Below are positions 1-7,449 of a stretch of 17,217 nucleotides of DNA, one piece after another (within the stretch, counting starts at the first letter, position 1; each line of letters begins with the position of its first letter). A program made the position numbers and the translations under genes. The notes below the pieces were generated by a model. The model did not search any database. It was given only the letters and a program-made list of their open reading frames with translations, and had not been told where the DNA came from. The DNA is taken from the NCBI GenBank assembly GCA_964369605.1, contig CAYJFD010000036.1:1-17217 (forward strand), read 5' to 3'. Source of the stretch: CAYJFD01 sp964369605. Its GTDB lineage: Bacteria > Bacteroidota > Bacteroidia > Bacteroidales > UBA932.

Positions 1-608
1 TCAATTATTTTCATTTGGGTGGCGATACGTTCGTCAATCAATGAAAGTAGTGAAGCGATTTTTTGTTGCTCCGCTTTAGTCGGAACACCAATATATAGTT
101 CAGCAAAGTTTTTTTGACTAATGGAGTACACTTTAGTCCCTTGTGCAATACGTCGCACTTGTTCGTGAAATTTTGTAGACGCAAAAGCATAACCCTTATA
201 CCCAATAGCTGTTTCTTCAGCCTTGTCTCTACCGTGAATAGTATGCAGTCCACATATAATAGCTTTGTCAGCACAATTTATAAATTCAACGGCTTTGGCA
301 ACATCGTTTGTATCTTCTGATGCGTCAGCAAATACAATATCTCCATTTTTACATACTGTAAAATTGTTCGGCTCGCAACCTTTCTTTACATAAGGTAAAT
401 TTTGGTTGTTTATACATACATTCGTGGGCAAACCTTTGTGAATTAAGCCATAGTGAAGATTATGTATATTTCCATCGTCATAACTCAGTTGTTCCCATGA
501 CAATGAGTTAGTGGTATAGAACTCTAATAGATCCGACACCTTGCGAACCTGCCACTCCCCACCAAACTCAGGGAATCGCAAATTTGGAACTTTGATTCTT
601 GTTTTTCC
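1..608 (-). pseudogene. hsdS: Startless type I restriction specificity subunit (HsdS) cassette, partial
   Basis: HsdS is the DNA-recognition subunit of type I restriction-modification enzymes. The minus strand is open from 608 to the left edge (about 202 residues seen) and would continue outside the window. Near its N-terminus it reads KVPNLRFPEFGGEW, the conserved opening of many HsdS proteins. A target-recognition domain of about 150 residues follows, then AEQQKIASLLSLIDERIATQ, the conserved helix that joins the first recognition domain to the second half. The frame is closed upstream by an in-frame stop at 609-611, and the only ATG in frame encodes a Met 5 residues before the window edge, so it cannot be translated from here as an ordinary gene. 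No internal stop or frameshift is present. Seen: intact body, no start. Inferred: a silent cassette that becomes expressed when recombined behind the start of another hsdS gene, presumably to the left. The adjacent recombinase supports this. A simply 5'-truncated remnant is the alternative. Confidence 0.85.
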
Positions 609-654
609 TCAATGTCTAATATATTGTTATAGTTAAATTTAATATAAGAATAAT

Positions 655-1569
655 ATGACAATTAAAGAAATTGCAAACCTCTGGAGAGAGGACAAAAGAC
701 AGTATGTAAAACAGTCTACGATTTCAGCCTATGCGCTGCTTGTTGAAAATCACATTTTACCCACATTTGGCGACCTCATGACAGTAGAAGAGGAAAATAT
801 ACAAGAGTATGTTTTTAAGAAACTAGATGAGGGTTTAAGTGTTAAATCAGTAAAGGATATCCTTATCGTTCTAAAGATGATACTTCGTTATGGTGAAAAG
901 TATAAATGGTTGGAGCATAGAAATTTTGAGATAAAATATCCAACAGAACGAGAGCGTAAGGATGTCGATGTTCTTAATCGTGCTGATCATAAAAAGATTC
1001 TTGATTATGTGCAAGCAAATTTTACTTTTAGAAATCTAGGGATATATATGTGCTTGAATACTGGTCTAAGAATAGGTGAGATATGTGCATTAAGGTGGCG
1101 TGATATTGATATGGAGCGTGGTGTGGTCTGCGTGCGACAAACCATACAGCGTATATATGTAATTGATGGAGATACGAGGCACACTGAGATCGTAATTGAT
1201 ACTCCCAAGACAAAGAACTCGATTCGAGATATACCGATGACACGAGAGTTACTAAAATTGATTAAGCACCTTAAATATGTTATCAATGATGACTATTATA
1301 TCTTGACAAATGAGCCGAAACCAACAGAGCCACGTACGTATCGCAACTACTACAAGCAATTTATTAAGGATTTAGGCATTTCTGAATTAAAATTCCATGG
1401 ACTGCGACATAGCTTTGCGACAAGATGTATTGAGAGTAAATGTGACTATAAAACCGTGAGTGTATTACTTGGACATTCCAATATAAGCACAACATTAAAT
1501 CTATATGTTCATCCAAATATGGAGCAAAAAAAGAAGTGTATAGATCAAATGTTTAAATCACTTAGATAG
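655..1569 (+). CDS. Tyrosine recombinase / site-specific integrase
   Basis: A 304-residue tyrosine recombinase that cuts and rejoins DNA through a covalent 3'-phosphotyrosine. An N-terminal SAM-like core-binding domain covers roughly residues 1-95 and the catalytic domain roughly 105-304. The catalytic set is complete: Arg139 (NTGLRIGE), Lys185 or Lys187 (TPKTKNS), His248 and Arg251 (HGLRH), His274 (LLGHSN) and the nucleophile Tyr284 (LNLYVHP). Length and domain order fit a small DNA invertase or integrase. It starts 46 nt from the 5' end of the startless hsdS frame and points away from it. In Bacteroides and other bacteria, recombinases placed like this invert hsdS cassettes, so that is the most likely role; integration of a small element is the alternative. 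A weak TAnnTTTG-like box (TAAATTTA, 634-641) lies just upstream, but no convincing -33 element was found. No integration-element partner genes are visible. Confidence 0.92.
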   Translation: MTIKEIANLWREDKRQYVKQSTISAYALLVENHILPTFGDLMTVEEENIQEYVFKKLDEGLSVKSVKDILIVLKMILRYGEKYKWLEHRNFEIKYPTERERKDVDVLNRADHKKILDYVQANFTFRNLGIYMCLNTGLRIGEICALRWRDIDMERGVVCVRQTIQRIYVIDGDTRHTEIVIDTPKTKNSIRDIPMTRELLKLIKHLKYVINDDYYILTNEPKPTEPRTYRNYYKQFIKDLGISELKFHGLRHSFATRCIESKCDYKTVSVLLGHSNISTTLNLYVHPNMEQKKKCIDQMFKSLR

Positions 1570-1637
1570 TTATTAGAGTGTATCGTTTATTTGTTCTATA
1601 CCTTGATATTTTTAACAAATAACCCTTACCAAGGAAC

Positions 1638-1674
1638 AAAAACCACAAACAAATTTACTTGCTTGTGGTTTTTT
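1638..1674. terminator. Bidirectional intrinsic terminator between recombinase and sodB
   Basis: An 11-bp perfect inverted repeat (AAAAACCACAA at 1638-1648, TTGTGGTTTTT at 1663-1673) encloses a 14-nt loop. The stem is flanked by a T run on the plus strand and an A run on the left, so it could stop transcription from the recombinase (plus) and from sodB (minus). Confidence 0.75.
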
Positions 1675-1711
1675 AGTGGTTATCTTCTTTGTTAAAAGAG
1701 GTAGGTAGGGT

Positions 1712-2290
1712 TTAGTTGTTTAGGCGGGAAGCGACTAAGTCCCAGTCTACTATGTTGAAGATTTCTTTGATATAGTCAGGGCGTCTATTTCTGTAGTCGA
1801 TATAGTAGGCGTGCTCCCATACGTCGATTACAAATAGGGGAGTTAGGCCTTGGGTTAGGGGAGTTTGAGCGTTAGCTGTTTGAACGATGCTAAGTTCTCC
1901 ATTTGAGTCTTTAACTAACCATGCCCATCCTGAGCCGAAAAGACCTGCAGATGCTTTACTCATTTCATCTACGAAGGTATCAAAAGTGTTCCATTTTGCT
2001 TCTATCGCTTTTAATAGATCAGCATTAACTTCCTTTTTAGTAGGAGTGAAGGTCTCAAAATAGAAAGTGTGATTCCAGATTTGAGCTGCGTTATTAAATA
2101 TTCCACCATCAGAATTTAAGATTATATCTTCTAGTGTCATATCCTCAAACTTAGTTCCCTTTATTAAAGAGTTAAGATTATTTACATAAGCCTGTAAGTG
2201 TTTTCCATAATGAAAATCAAGAGTTTCTTTACTTAATACTGGTTCTAGAGCATTAAGCTCGTAATTCAATGTTGGTAGTTTATGTTCCAT
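1712..2290 (-). CDS. sodB: Superoxide dismutase (Fe/Mn family)
   Basis: Converts superoxide to hydrogen peroxide and oxygen in the cytoplasm. The 192-residue protein has the normal length of bacterial Fe/Mn SODs and no signal peptide. Metal ligands are His27 (FHYGKH), His74 (IWNHTFYF), Asp156 and His160 (DVWEHAYYIDY). His31 and Tyr35 fit the second shell, and GSGWAWL (119-125) is the family core motif. Gln70, just before the second histidine ligand (AAQIWNH), is the position used by iron-type enzymes; the P. gingivalis relative with the same arrangement works with either metal, so metal preference cannot be decided here. It is monocistronic, with its own promoter upstream and a terminator downstream. 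The ATG at 2290 gives the conserved N-terminus MEHKLPTLNY. Confidence 0.96.
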   Translation of the reverse strand: MEHKLPTLNYELNALEPVLSKETLDFHYGKHLQAYVNNLNSLIKGTKFEDMTLEDIILNSDGGIFNNAAQIWNHTFYFETFTPTKKEVNADLLKAIEAKWNTFDTFVDEMSKASAGLFGSGWAWLVKDSNGELSIVQTANAQTPLTQGLTPLFVIDVWEHAYYIDYRNRRPDYIKEIFNIVDWDLVASRLNN

Positions 2291-2335
2291 AAATATTCTT
2301 TTTAAGAGTTACATACTTTATATGTTAATTTCCGT

Positions 2336-2366
2336 CTAAGTTAGAGAATATATAAATAATAACAAA
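2336..2366 (-). promoter_or_regulatory. Putative Bacteroidetes-type promoter for sodB
   Basis: On the minus strand a TTTG (-33 type; plus-strand CAAA at 2363-2366) is followed after 19 nt by TAACTTAG (2343-2336), which matches TAnnTTTG at 6 of 8 positions. Spacing matches the Bacteroidetes primary sigma-factor consensus, and transcription would start about 40 nt before the sodB ATG. Confidence 0.5.
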
Positions 2367-2513
2367 TAGCTAGAGAATAAAGAAAGAGAAAATTTTCATA
2401 AAGACATTTTTTTTCAAGCATTCAAACACCAAATTCATTGCAAATTTGTGCCTATTTTTTCACTAGTAAGGAAATCCTTACTCAAATTTTTCTTCTATAA
2501 TTTCAATACATAG

Positions 2514-2521
2514 TAAATTTG
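2514..2521 (+). promoter_or_regulatory. Putative -7 element for the lipoprotein gene
   Basis: TAAATTTG matches the TAnnTTTG -7 consensus exactly, about 62 nt before the lipoprotein ATG. No good TTTG was found at -33; a T-rich stretch (2487-2492) lies slightly too far upstream. The rest of the roughly 290-bp sodB/lipoprotein intergenic region is AT-rich, and I saw no other feature in it. Confidence 0.45.
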
Positions 2522-2582
2522 TATACACGCATATAGTTACTTACTATATAAAACTAAAAAATTATTAATCTTATATAAACGT

Positions 2583-4816
2583 ATGAAAAAAACACTCTTA
2601 CTATTATTCCTTTTAAGTACACTAATAGGATGTACTAAGGAACCTATTTCGTTACCAGAGATAGAAAATGATGGACGAAGGATAGTTGTATCTATTGCTG
2701 ATGCTACTACAAGAATGAACTATAACCACGAAGGAGATGCTATCAAACTTACTTGGGAAATCGACGATCGTATCACGATATATAATGAAGATGCGTCTTT
2801 ACGAGGTGAATTTAAAGCTACTAGTCTTTTAGATAATGGAAAAACAGCAGTCTTCGAAATAGCAGATCAAACTGTCGAACCATTAGTAGCAGGAGACAAA
2901 TACTTTGCCGCTTATCCTGCAACTATCTGGAAAAATTACGATGGATGGCTTGAATACATCGAATACACCCAAGAGCAGAGTACAAATTCCTTAGAGCATT
3001 TCAGTTCCTACTGTAAGATGACAGATGATTTTATATACGATCAAGAAAAGATTATGTTTGAACATCTTTTATCCACTATGCTAGTAAAAATGAGAATGCC
3101 TGAAGGTTCGCAAGCTCCTAATTCATTTGAATTTACAGACGGTAGTGAACATCAATATACCGTAAACTTATCAAACCTTGTAAGTGAGCAAGGCGTCTAT
3201 ACCATCGCCCTTATGATTAAGTCTACGACAGGATTAAGAGATCTTAATTTTAAACTTACAGACGGAGTAAATGTGAATGAAATAAAAATACAAACAGCAG
3301 TGGATTATATCCCAGGTATGTACTATACTGCAGATTTAAGCGTAAATCTAGACTCTCATCCTCTGATAATTCCTAATTCGAATCTAAAACAGGCGTTAAT
3401 AGACGCTGGAGTAGATACAAATAGCGATGGAAACATAAGCAGGGGAGAAGCAGCTGCAACTAGAACACTAGACCTTAGCTCCAAAAATCTATTCCAAAGA
3501 AGTGGAGCGCTAACGCGCAATACCCAAGAAAATTCAACATCCTTAGATGTATTAGAGCACTTTCCTAATTTAGAGGAGCTTAACTTAAGTGATAACGGTA
3601 TAGAGTCCGCCTCAGAGTTACCAATGTTAGATCAGCTAAAAACACTTGATGTTTCATCAAATAATTTAGCACTAGTAGATGCTACGCAATATCCTAATTT
3701 ACAACAAGATGGACTTGTATGCGGAAGTCAAACAGATGAAAATAACAATCCAAAGGAGGTAGTCGTAGTTCTGAATGATTCGCAAATAGGTCAAATTATA
3801 GATGAGACAAATCCTAGTAATATGGGATTAACTGAATTAAGTAAATATGTTATGGTACCATTTTCAAGCGTAGAAATGGGGCAGTATCTACTACAAATGG
3901 CAGATATGGACTTTGATGGAGTAATCACCTATGAAGAAACATCCCAAATTTACGAATTACCCCTATATGAGTTTGGAATAGTAAGTTTAACAGAAACAGA
4001 CCTAAGATTTTTACCGAACCTAAGATCCTTAGATATTTTTGGTCTTACAGGTACTGTCGATATAGAATCTCTAAAGAAGATTGAAAGGATATCAATCCAA
4101 AGTATGGATATGAGTTTGATAACAGCAAGTAAAAACACTTCATTANNNNNNNNNNCGCGAATTCAAAAGGATTAACACATTTAACTATTTCTTATATACC
4201 GACTCAGCAAAGTGGCATATCTCCTAATTTATCAGCATTCATAAATCTAACAAATCTAGCAATAGTTGGGCTACCTAGTTCAACTATGGACTTAAGTAAG
4301 AATACTAAGTTAATAGATATTAAAATTAATAGTTCAGAACACTTAACATCTCTTACCATAGATGCATCTCTTACCGATCTTAAGGATTTAGGGATATATG
4401 ATACAAATATTTCGTCTTTATCTTTAGGAAGTAAAAATCTTGAATATTTAGGCATCAATAATTCAAAATTAACAAGTTTTGATGTAAGCTCTTACCCAAA
4501 TTTAAAAACACTTGATTTAAGTTATAATTCCGAACTAACGCTATTAACAGTAAATAATAATCCACTATTGGATAATATTAGTACATCTGTCTGTAGTTCA
4601 CTTACAAATTTAAGCCTAGAAAATATACCTAATCTACTAGAATTAAGCATATCAAGAACGAACTTATCTACTATAGATATTACTACTTTCTCGAAGTTAA
4701 AAAGACTGTACTGCACAAATATTACAGATGGTATAGTTATAACCCTTACTCAAACTCAAAATGATAATAATATCATAACAGGTACATCAGGAAATTATCA
4801 ATTAATCGTAAAATAA
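2583..4816 (+). CDS. Surface lipoprotein: fimbrillin-like domain, EF-hand loops, leucine-rich repeats (interrupted by assembly gap)
   Basis: The N-terminus is a lipoprotein signal (hydrophobic stretch, then LIGC with Cys17), so the protein is probably anchored in the outer membrane. Residues about 30-255 resemble the Mfa-like/fimbrillin fold of Bacteroidales (TTRMNYNHEGDAIKLTWE at 42-59; GDKYFAAYPA at 104-113). Two canonical 12-residue EF-hand-type calcium loops follow: DTNSDGNISRGE (278-289) and DMDFDGVITYEE (441-452). Leucine-rich repeats of about 20-22 residues start near 320 (NLEELNLSDNGI) and continue after the gap. Ten Ns at 4146-4155 break the sequence after residue 521. Downstream, a frame open from 4157 to the stop at 4814-4816 (219 codons) carries more repeats of the same style (YPNLKTLDLSYNSEL). 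I read the two halves as one gene; the frame change follows from unknown gap length, not necessarily a real frameshift. Its function is unknown; adhesion or host/matrix binding is a family-based guess. Confidence 0.82.
4146..4155. other. Assembly gap (10 Ns)
   Basis: Ten unknown bases inside the leucine-rich-repeat part of the lipoprotein gene. A run of exactly ten is a common placeholder for a gap of unknown size, so the repeat number and total protein length are not known. Repetitive coding sequence is a plausible cause of the break. Confidence 0.95.
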
Positions 4817-4825
4817 TATATAAAA

Positions 4826-4951
4826 ATGGAAAAAATATACATAGCACCCGCTTTTGAAGTCATAGAGATAAAAGTTGAATACGGCTTTGCTAGCAGCGAG
4901 GTCAATAGAAACCAAGTAAATGATATCGGAAATGGAGGAGGAGCATTCTAA
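4826..4951 (+). CDS. Small protein of 41 residues with GFASS motif and glycine-rich end
   Basis: The ATG at 4826 opens a 41-residue frame 9 nt after the lipoprotein stop and ends at TAA 4949-4951, just before the terminator, so it is probably co-transcribed with the lipoprotein. It reads MEKIYIAPAFEVIEIKVEYG, then FASSEVNRNQVNDIGNGGGAF. The pattern (basic start, Y-x-A-P, alternating E/V/I strand, G-F-A-S-S, then a polar Gly-rich tail) recalls very short proteins common in Bacteroidales genomes, often near surface lipoproteins; I base that on general familiarity, not a search. There is no signal peptide or recognised domain, and the function is unknown. The position and conserved-looking pattern argue for a real gene rather than a chance frame. 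Confidence 0.7.
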   Translation: MEKIYIAPAFEVIEIKVEYGFASSEVNRNQVNDIGNGGGAF

Positions 4952-4965
4952 TTCATAAAAAATGT

Positions 4966-4998
4966 AAAAGGGTAGTCTTAAAAAACTATCCTTTTTTT
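4966..4998 (+). terminator. Intrinsic terminator after the lipoprotein/small-protein unit
   Basis: An 11-bp stem (AAAAGGGTAGT at 4966-4976 with ACTATCCTTTT at 4985-4995, one G-U pair) has an 8-nt loop and is followed by a T run to 4998. Confidence 0.85.
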
Positions 4999-5027
4999 GA
5001 ATAAATTAATCTTTGTTCATAACTTTA
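4996..5027 (+). promoter_or_regulatory. Putative promoter for msrA-sirtuin
   Basis: TTTG (4996-4999) is followed after 20 nt by TAACTTTA (5020-5027), which matches TAnnTTTG at 7 of 8 positions. The -33 box overlaps the T tail of the preceding terminator. Transcription would start about 15 nt before the msrA ATG. Confidence 0.5.
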
Positions 5028-5047
5028 CATTTATAAAAAAGAAAATT

Positions 5048-5527
5048 ATGGAAGAAGCTATCTTTGCAGGAGGGTGTTTTTGGGGAGTAGAACATCTTAT
5101 GCAGCAACAAGAAGGAGTAATATGCGTTACTTCGGGTTATATTGGAGGAGATATTGCATTTCCTACCTATCAACAGGTATGCACAAAGACCACCGGGCAC
5201 GCGGAAGCAGTGAAGGTGACTTACGATCCCGATATTGTTTCGTACGAAACGCTATGTAAACTTTTTTTTGAAATACACGATCCTACTCAAGAGGATGGGC
5301 AAGGGCCTGACTTAGGTCCTCAGTACCGTTCAGAGATTTTCTATACTTCTGAGCATCAGCTAGAGGTCGCGACAAGGCTAATAGATCTTTTAAAGTCAAA
5401 GTCTTATGATGTAAAAACGGTATTGACACCGGCAACGACTTTCTATGAGGCAGAGGACTATCATCAAGATTATTACGAGATTAAGGGAACAGAGCCTTAT
5501 TGCCACGCTAGAGTAAAAAGATTTTAA
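5048..5527 (+). CDS. msrA: Peptide-methionine (S)-S-oxide reductase
   Basis: Reduces the S-epimer of methionine sulfoxide in oxidised proteins, and free methionine sulfoxide, back to methionine. The protein is 159 residues with no signal peptide. The hallmark motif is AGGCFWGVE (residues 7-15) with catalytic Cys10; GHAEAV (50-55), IHDPTQ (76-81), GPQYRS (90-95) and AEDYHQDYY (135-143) are the other family signatures. Cys152 near the C-terminus is a candidate resolving cysteine. An ATG 51 nt further upstream (4997) is in frame, but it would add 17 residues with no family counterpart and would overlap the putative promoter, so 5048 is the chosen start. It is a stand-alone MsrA without a fused MsrB, and is followed after 21 nt by the sirtuin gene, probably on the same transcript. 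Confidence 0.96.
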   Translation: MEEAIFAGGCFWGVEHLMQQQEGVICVTSGYIGGDIAFPTYQQVCTKTTGHAEAVKVTYDPDIVSYETLCKLFFEIHDPTQEDGQGPDLGPQYRSEIFYTSEHQLEVATRLIDLLKSKSYDVKTVLTPATTFYEAEDYHQDYYEIKGTEPYCHARVKRF

Positions 5528-5548
5528 TACTAACTAAATATATAAACT

Positions 5549-6244
5549 ATGAAAAAGGTTATCGTGTTTTCGGGAGCTGGAGTGAGTCAAGATAGTGGTA
5601 TCTCTACCTTTAGGGATTCAAATGGACTGTGGGCTAATTATCGCATAGAGGATGTATGCACCCCAGAAGCCTTAAGGAATAATAGAGATCAAGTAATAGA
5701 CTTTTATAATCTTAGAAGAAAGGAGCTACTTACTAAGGAGCCGAATGATGGACATAGGGCTTTAGTAGAACTTGAGAATCATTTTGATGTCGAGATATTG
5801 ACCCAAAATGTGGATGATTTACACGAAAGAGCAGGGAGTTCGAAGGTTACGCATCTGCACGGGGAGCTAAGGAAGCTAAGGAGCTCTAAGAATCCGAATT
5901 TAGTATATAATATCGAAGGTTGGGAACAGAAAAAAGATACTAGGGCAGAGGATGGTTCTTTATTACGTCCTTTTGTGGTTTTCTTTGGTGAGGATGTCCC
6001 GATGTTTGAGCAGGCAGCTAGAATAGCCTCTAGTGCTGATATATTAATTATAGTTGGAACATCTTTAGCTGTTTATCCAGCTGCTTCATTGATTAGGTAT
6101 GTACGAGCTGATGTGCCAGTTTATCTTGTCGACCCAAATCCTCCCTCAATATCTGGACTTTCTAATCCAGTCCAGCATATTGAGCAGAATTCTATTACAG
6201 GTCTACCTGCGCTTTGTAAGTTACTCAAGGAGCATTATGCCTAG
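5549..6244 (+). CDS. cobB: NAD-dependent protein deacylase (sirtuin, CobB type)
   Basis: Removes acyl groups from protein lysines using NAD+, giving O-acyl-ADP-ribose and nicotinamide. It has 231 residues. Sirtuin motifs in order: GAGVSQDSGISTFRD (9-23, NAD binding), TQNVDDLH (85-92), catalytic His104 in HLHGE, FGEDVP (146-151), GTSL (170-173) and VDPNPPS (194-200). Tyr53 and Arg56 (FYNLRR) are the pair that in E. coli CobB and SIRT5 binds the carboxylate of succinyl- or malonyl-lysine, so desuccinylation or demalonylation is possible as well as deacetylation. The usual four zinc-binding cysteines between the catalytic His and FGE are absent: only Cys37 and Cys223 occur in the whole protein. 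It lies 21 nt after msrA, and its stop is 7 nt from the end of a convergent gene. Confidence 0.95.
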   Translation: MKKVIVFSGAGVSQDSGISTFRDSNGLWANYRIEDVCTPEALRNNRDQVIDFYNLRRKELLTKEPNDGHRALVELENHFDVEILTQNVDDLHERAGSSKVTHLHGELRKLRSSKNPNLVYNIEGWEQKKDTRAEDGSLLRPFVVFFGEDVPMFEQAARIASSADILIIVGTSLAVYPAASLIRYVRADVPVYLVDPNPPSISGLSNPVQHIEQNSITGLPALCKLLKEHYA

Positions 6245-6251
6245 CTTGTAA

Positions 6252-7439
6252 TTATTCATCGAAGTATAATATTACAACTGTAGGCTCACTTATTTCAACC
6301 TTCGTTGTTTTAATTCCATCCTTCCCTTGCCACTTTATAGTGTACTCTTGATCAAGGTCTTTTATAGTCGCTGTAAAGTAGTCATTCATATCATTAAAAG
6401 GTGTAGCGCTTGAGCCTTCAGCAACGACATTGCGATTAGCATCAACTACCTGGATTTTAGTTTTGATCCTATTTGCCGAATTTTCGCCTTGCCTCTTGTA
6501 TTTAAAGATTTTTACACCTAGTGTCACTCCGTTTGCGATGTTATGAGCCTTGTAGATATCTTGATACCTTTTTGTTACTACCTGAGCGTGTATGGATTTT
6601 TCTTCTGAGCTCCAAGATAGAGGAAACATAATGTCTGTTGGCTTATATGAACTGGCGTATACCCACGTCATAGGGTCATCTTCTCTTGCTTGTGCTGCTC
6701 GCGGCAGTAACCACCCTGTGTCAAGTGGAGCGTAGTAGTATTCGAGAAAATACCATTTTCCATCTATATATACTTCATTCCAAGTGTGATTTCCTTCACC
6801 TGTTGCCCACATAGGAGTTCCAGCTAAACGTGAAGGTATTCCTACTGAACGTAGAGCGTTTGTCAAAAGCACTGATAGGCCTGTACAAGAGGCAAGACCC
6901 AGCTCCATAGACTCAAATGCTGATTGATTAGCCTTCTTTCTTTCAGTACTATATACTACACCTACTATATCTATTATTCGTTTATTTATCGTATCTACTG
7001 CACTAAAAATATCCTCGGATTCAGATACAAGTGGAGCAAATAGTTCGTAAAAATCCTTTCTCCACGCCTCTCTAGTCTCATTCACTGAGCTATATGGTAG
7101 CACTTCATTAAGGAAGATATCTTCTTCAAGATTCTTAGCCCAAGGAAAGGTTTCACGAGCTTTATAGGCATACTCTACATTAGATTTTAGTATCTCGATA
7201 TTCAGTGTGTCTAAGTCATTTGAAGACATATATGCTATAAGATATGCCATACCTTCCCTTTGTTCTACAGCGGTGGCTTTAATTAAATCTTTTAATTCTT
7301 GCTTTCTTTGCGAATCTGATATATTATCCAAGTTTTCCTTAAGATCTTCAAGAGTCTCAGTTTTTATACCTTGATAAGTTGGATTAGTACAGCTAATTCC
7401 AAAAAAGAAAAATGATAAAATAAGTAGTAATGTTTTCAT
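6252..7439 (-). CDS. Lipoprotein with transglutaminase-like domain
   Basis: A 395-residue protein starting MKTLLLILSFFFFGISC, a lipoprotein signal with Cys17 as the lipid-bearing residue. Residues after the cysteine (TNPTYQ) lack an acidic surface-export signal, so periplasmic orientation is likelier. The papain-like transglutaminase core lies at about 150-245: Cys185 (ASCTGLSVLL), His218 (GNHTWNEVYIDGKWY) and an acidic third position, Glu233 four residues after Trp229 where many relatives have Asp (Asp240 is an alternative). The pre-domain (20-150) is largely helical, and the C-terminal 100 residues look like a beta-sandwich (VTLGVKIFKYK, IKTKIQVVDA). In bacteria this fold usually acts as a peptidase or amidase; the substrate is unknown. 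An in-frame ATG at 7490 would place 17 residues before the signal peptide and overlap the upstream gene, so 7439 is preferred. It begins 10 nt after the AlbA_2 gene and is last in the operon. Confidence 0.88.
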   Translation of the reverse strand: MKTLLLILSFFFFGISCTNPTYQGIKTETLEDLKENLDNISDSQRKQELKDLIKATAVEQREGMAYLIAYMSSNDLDTLNIEILKSNVEYAYKARETFPWAKNLEEDIFLNEVLPYSSVNETREAWRKDFYELFAPLVSESEDIFSAVDTINKRIIDIVGVVYSTERKKANQSAFESMELGLASCTGLSVLLTNALRSVGIPSRLAGTPMWATGEGNHTWNEVYIDGKWYFLEYYYAPLDTGWLLPRAAQAREDDPMTWVYASSYKPTDIMFPLSWSSEEKSIHAQVVTKRYQDIYKAHNIANGVTLGVKIFKYKRQGENSANRIKTKIQVVDANRNVVAEGSSATPFNDMNDYFTATIKDLDQEYTIKWQGKDGIKTTKVEISEPTVVILYFDE

Positions 7440-7449
7440 CTTTGTTTGT

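Noticed and set aside
38..274. Open frame on the minus strand, 78 residues, with an ATG
   Set aside because: It lies in another frame of the hsdS cassette and has no protein-like composition; the hsdS frame gives recognisable family motifs over the same bases.
655..1569. The recombinase as part of an integrative element or prophage
   Set aside because: No tRNA attachment site, excisionase, relaxase or phage genes are visible on the right side, which returns at once to chromosomal genes; the hsdS context explains it better.
4138..4286. Reading the lipoprotein as two genes or as a frameshifted pseudogene
   Set aside because: The frame change coincides with the N gap of unknown length, and both sides carry the same repeat type; a disrupted gene cannot be claimed.
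4204..4458. Minus-strand frame of 84 residues opposite the lipoprotein
   Set aside because: Antisense to clear leucine-rich-repeat codons; it arises from the repeat composition.
4997..5047. Upstream in-frame ATG that would extend MsrA by 17 residues
   Set aside because: The extension overlaps the T tail of the terminator and the putative promoter, and MsrA proteins start close to the GCFW motif.
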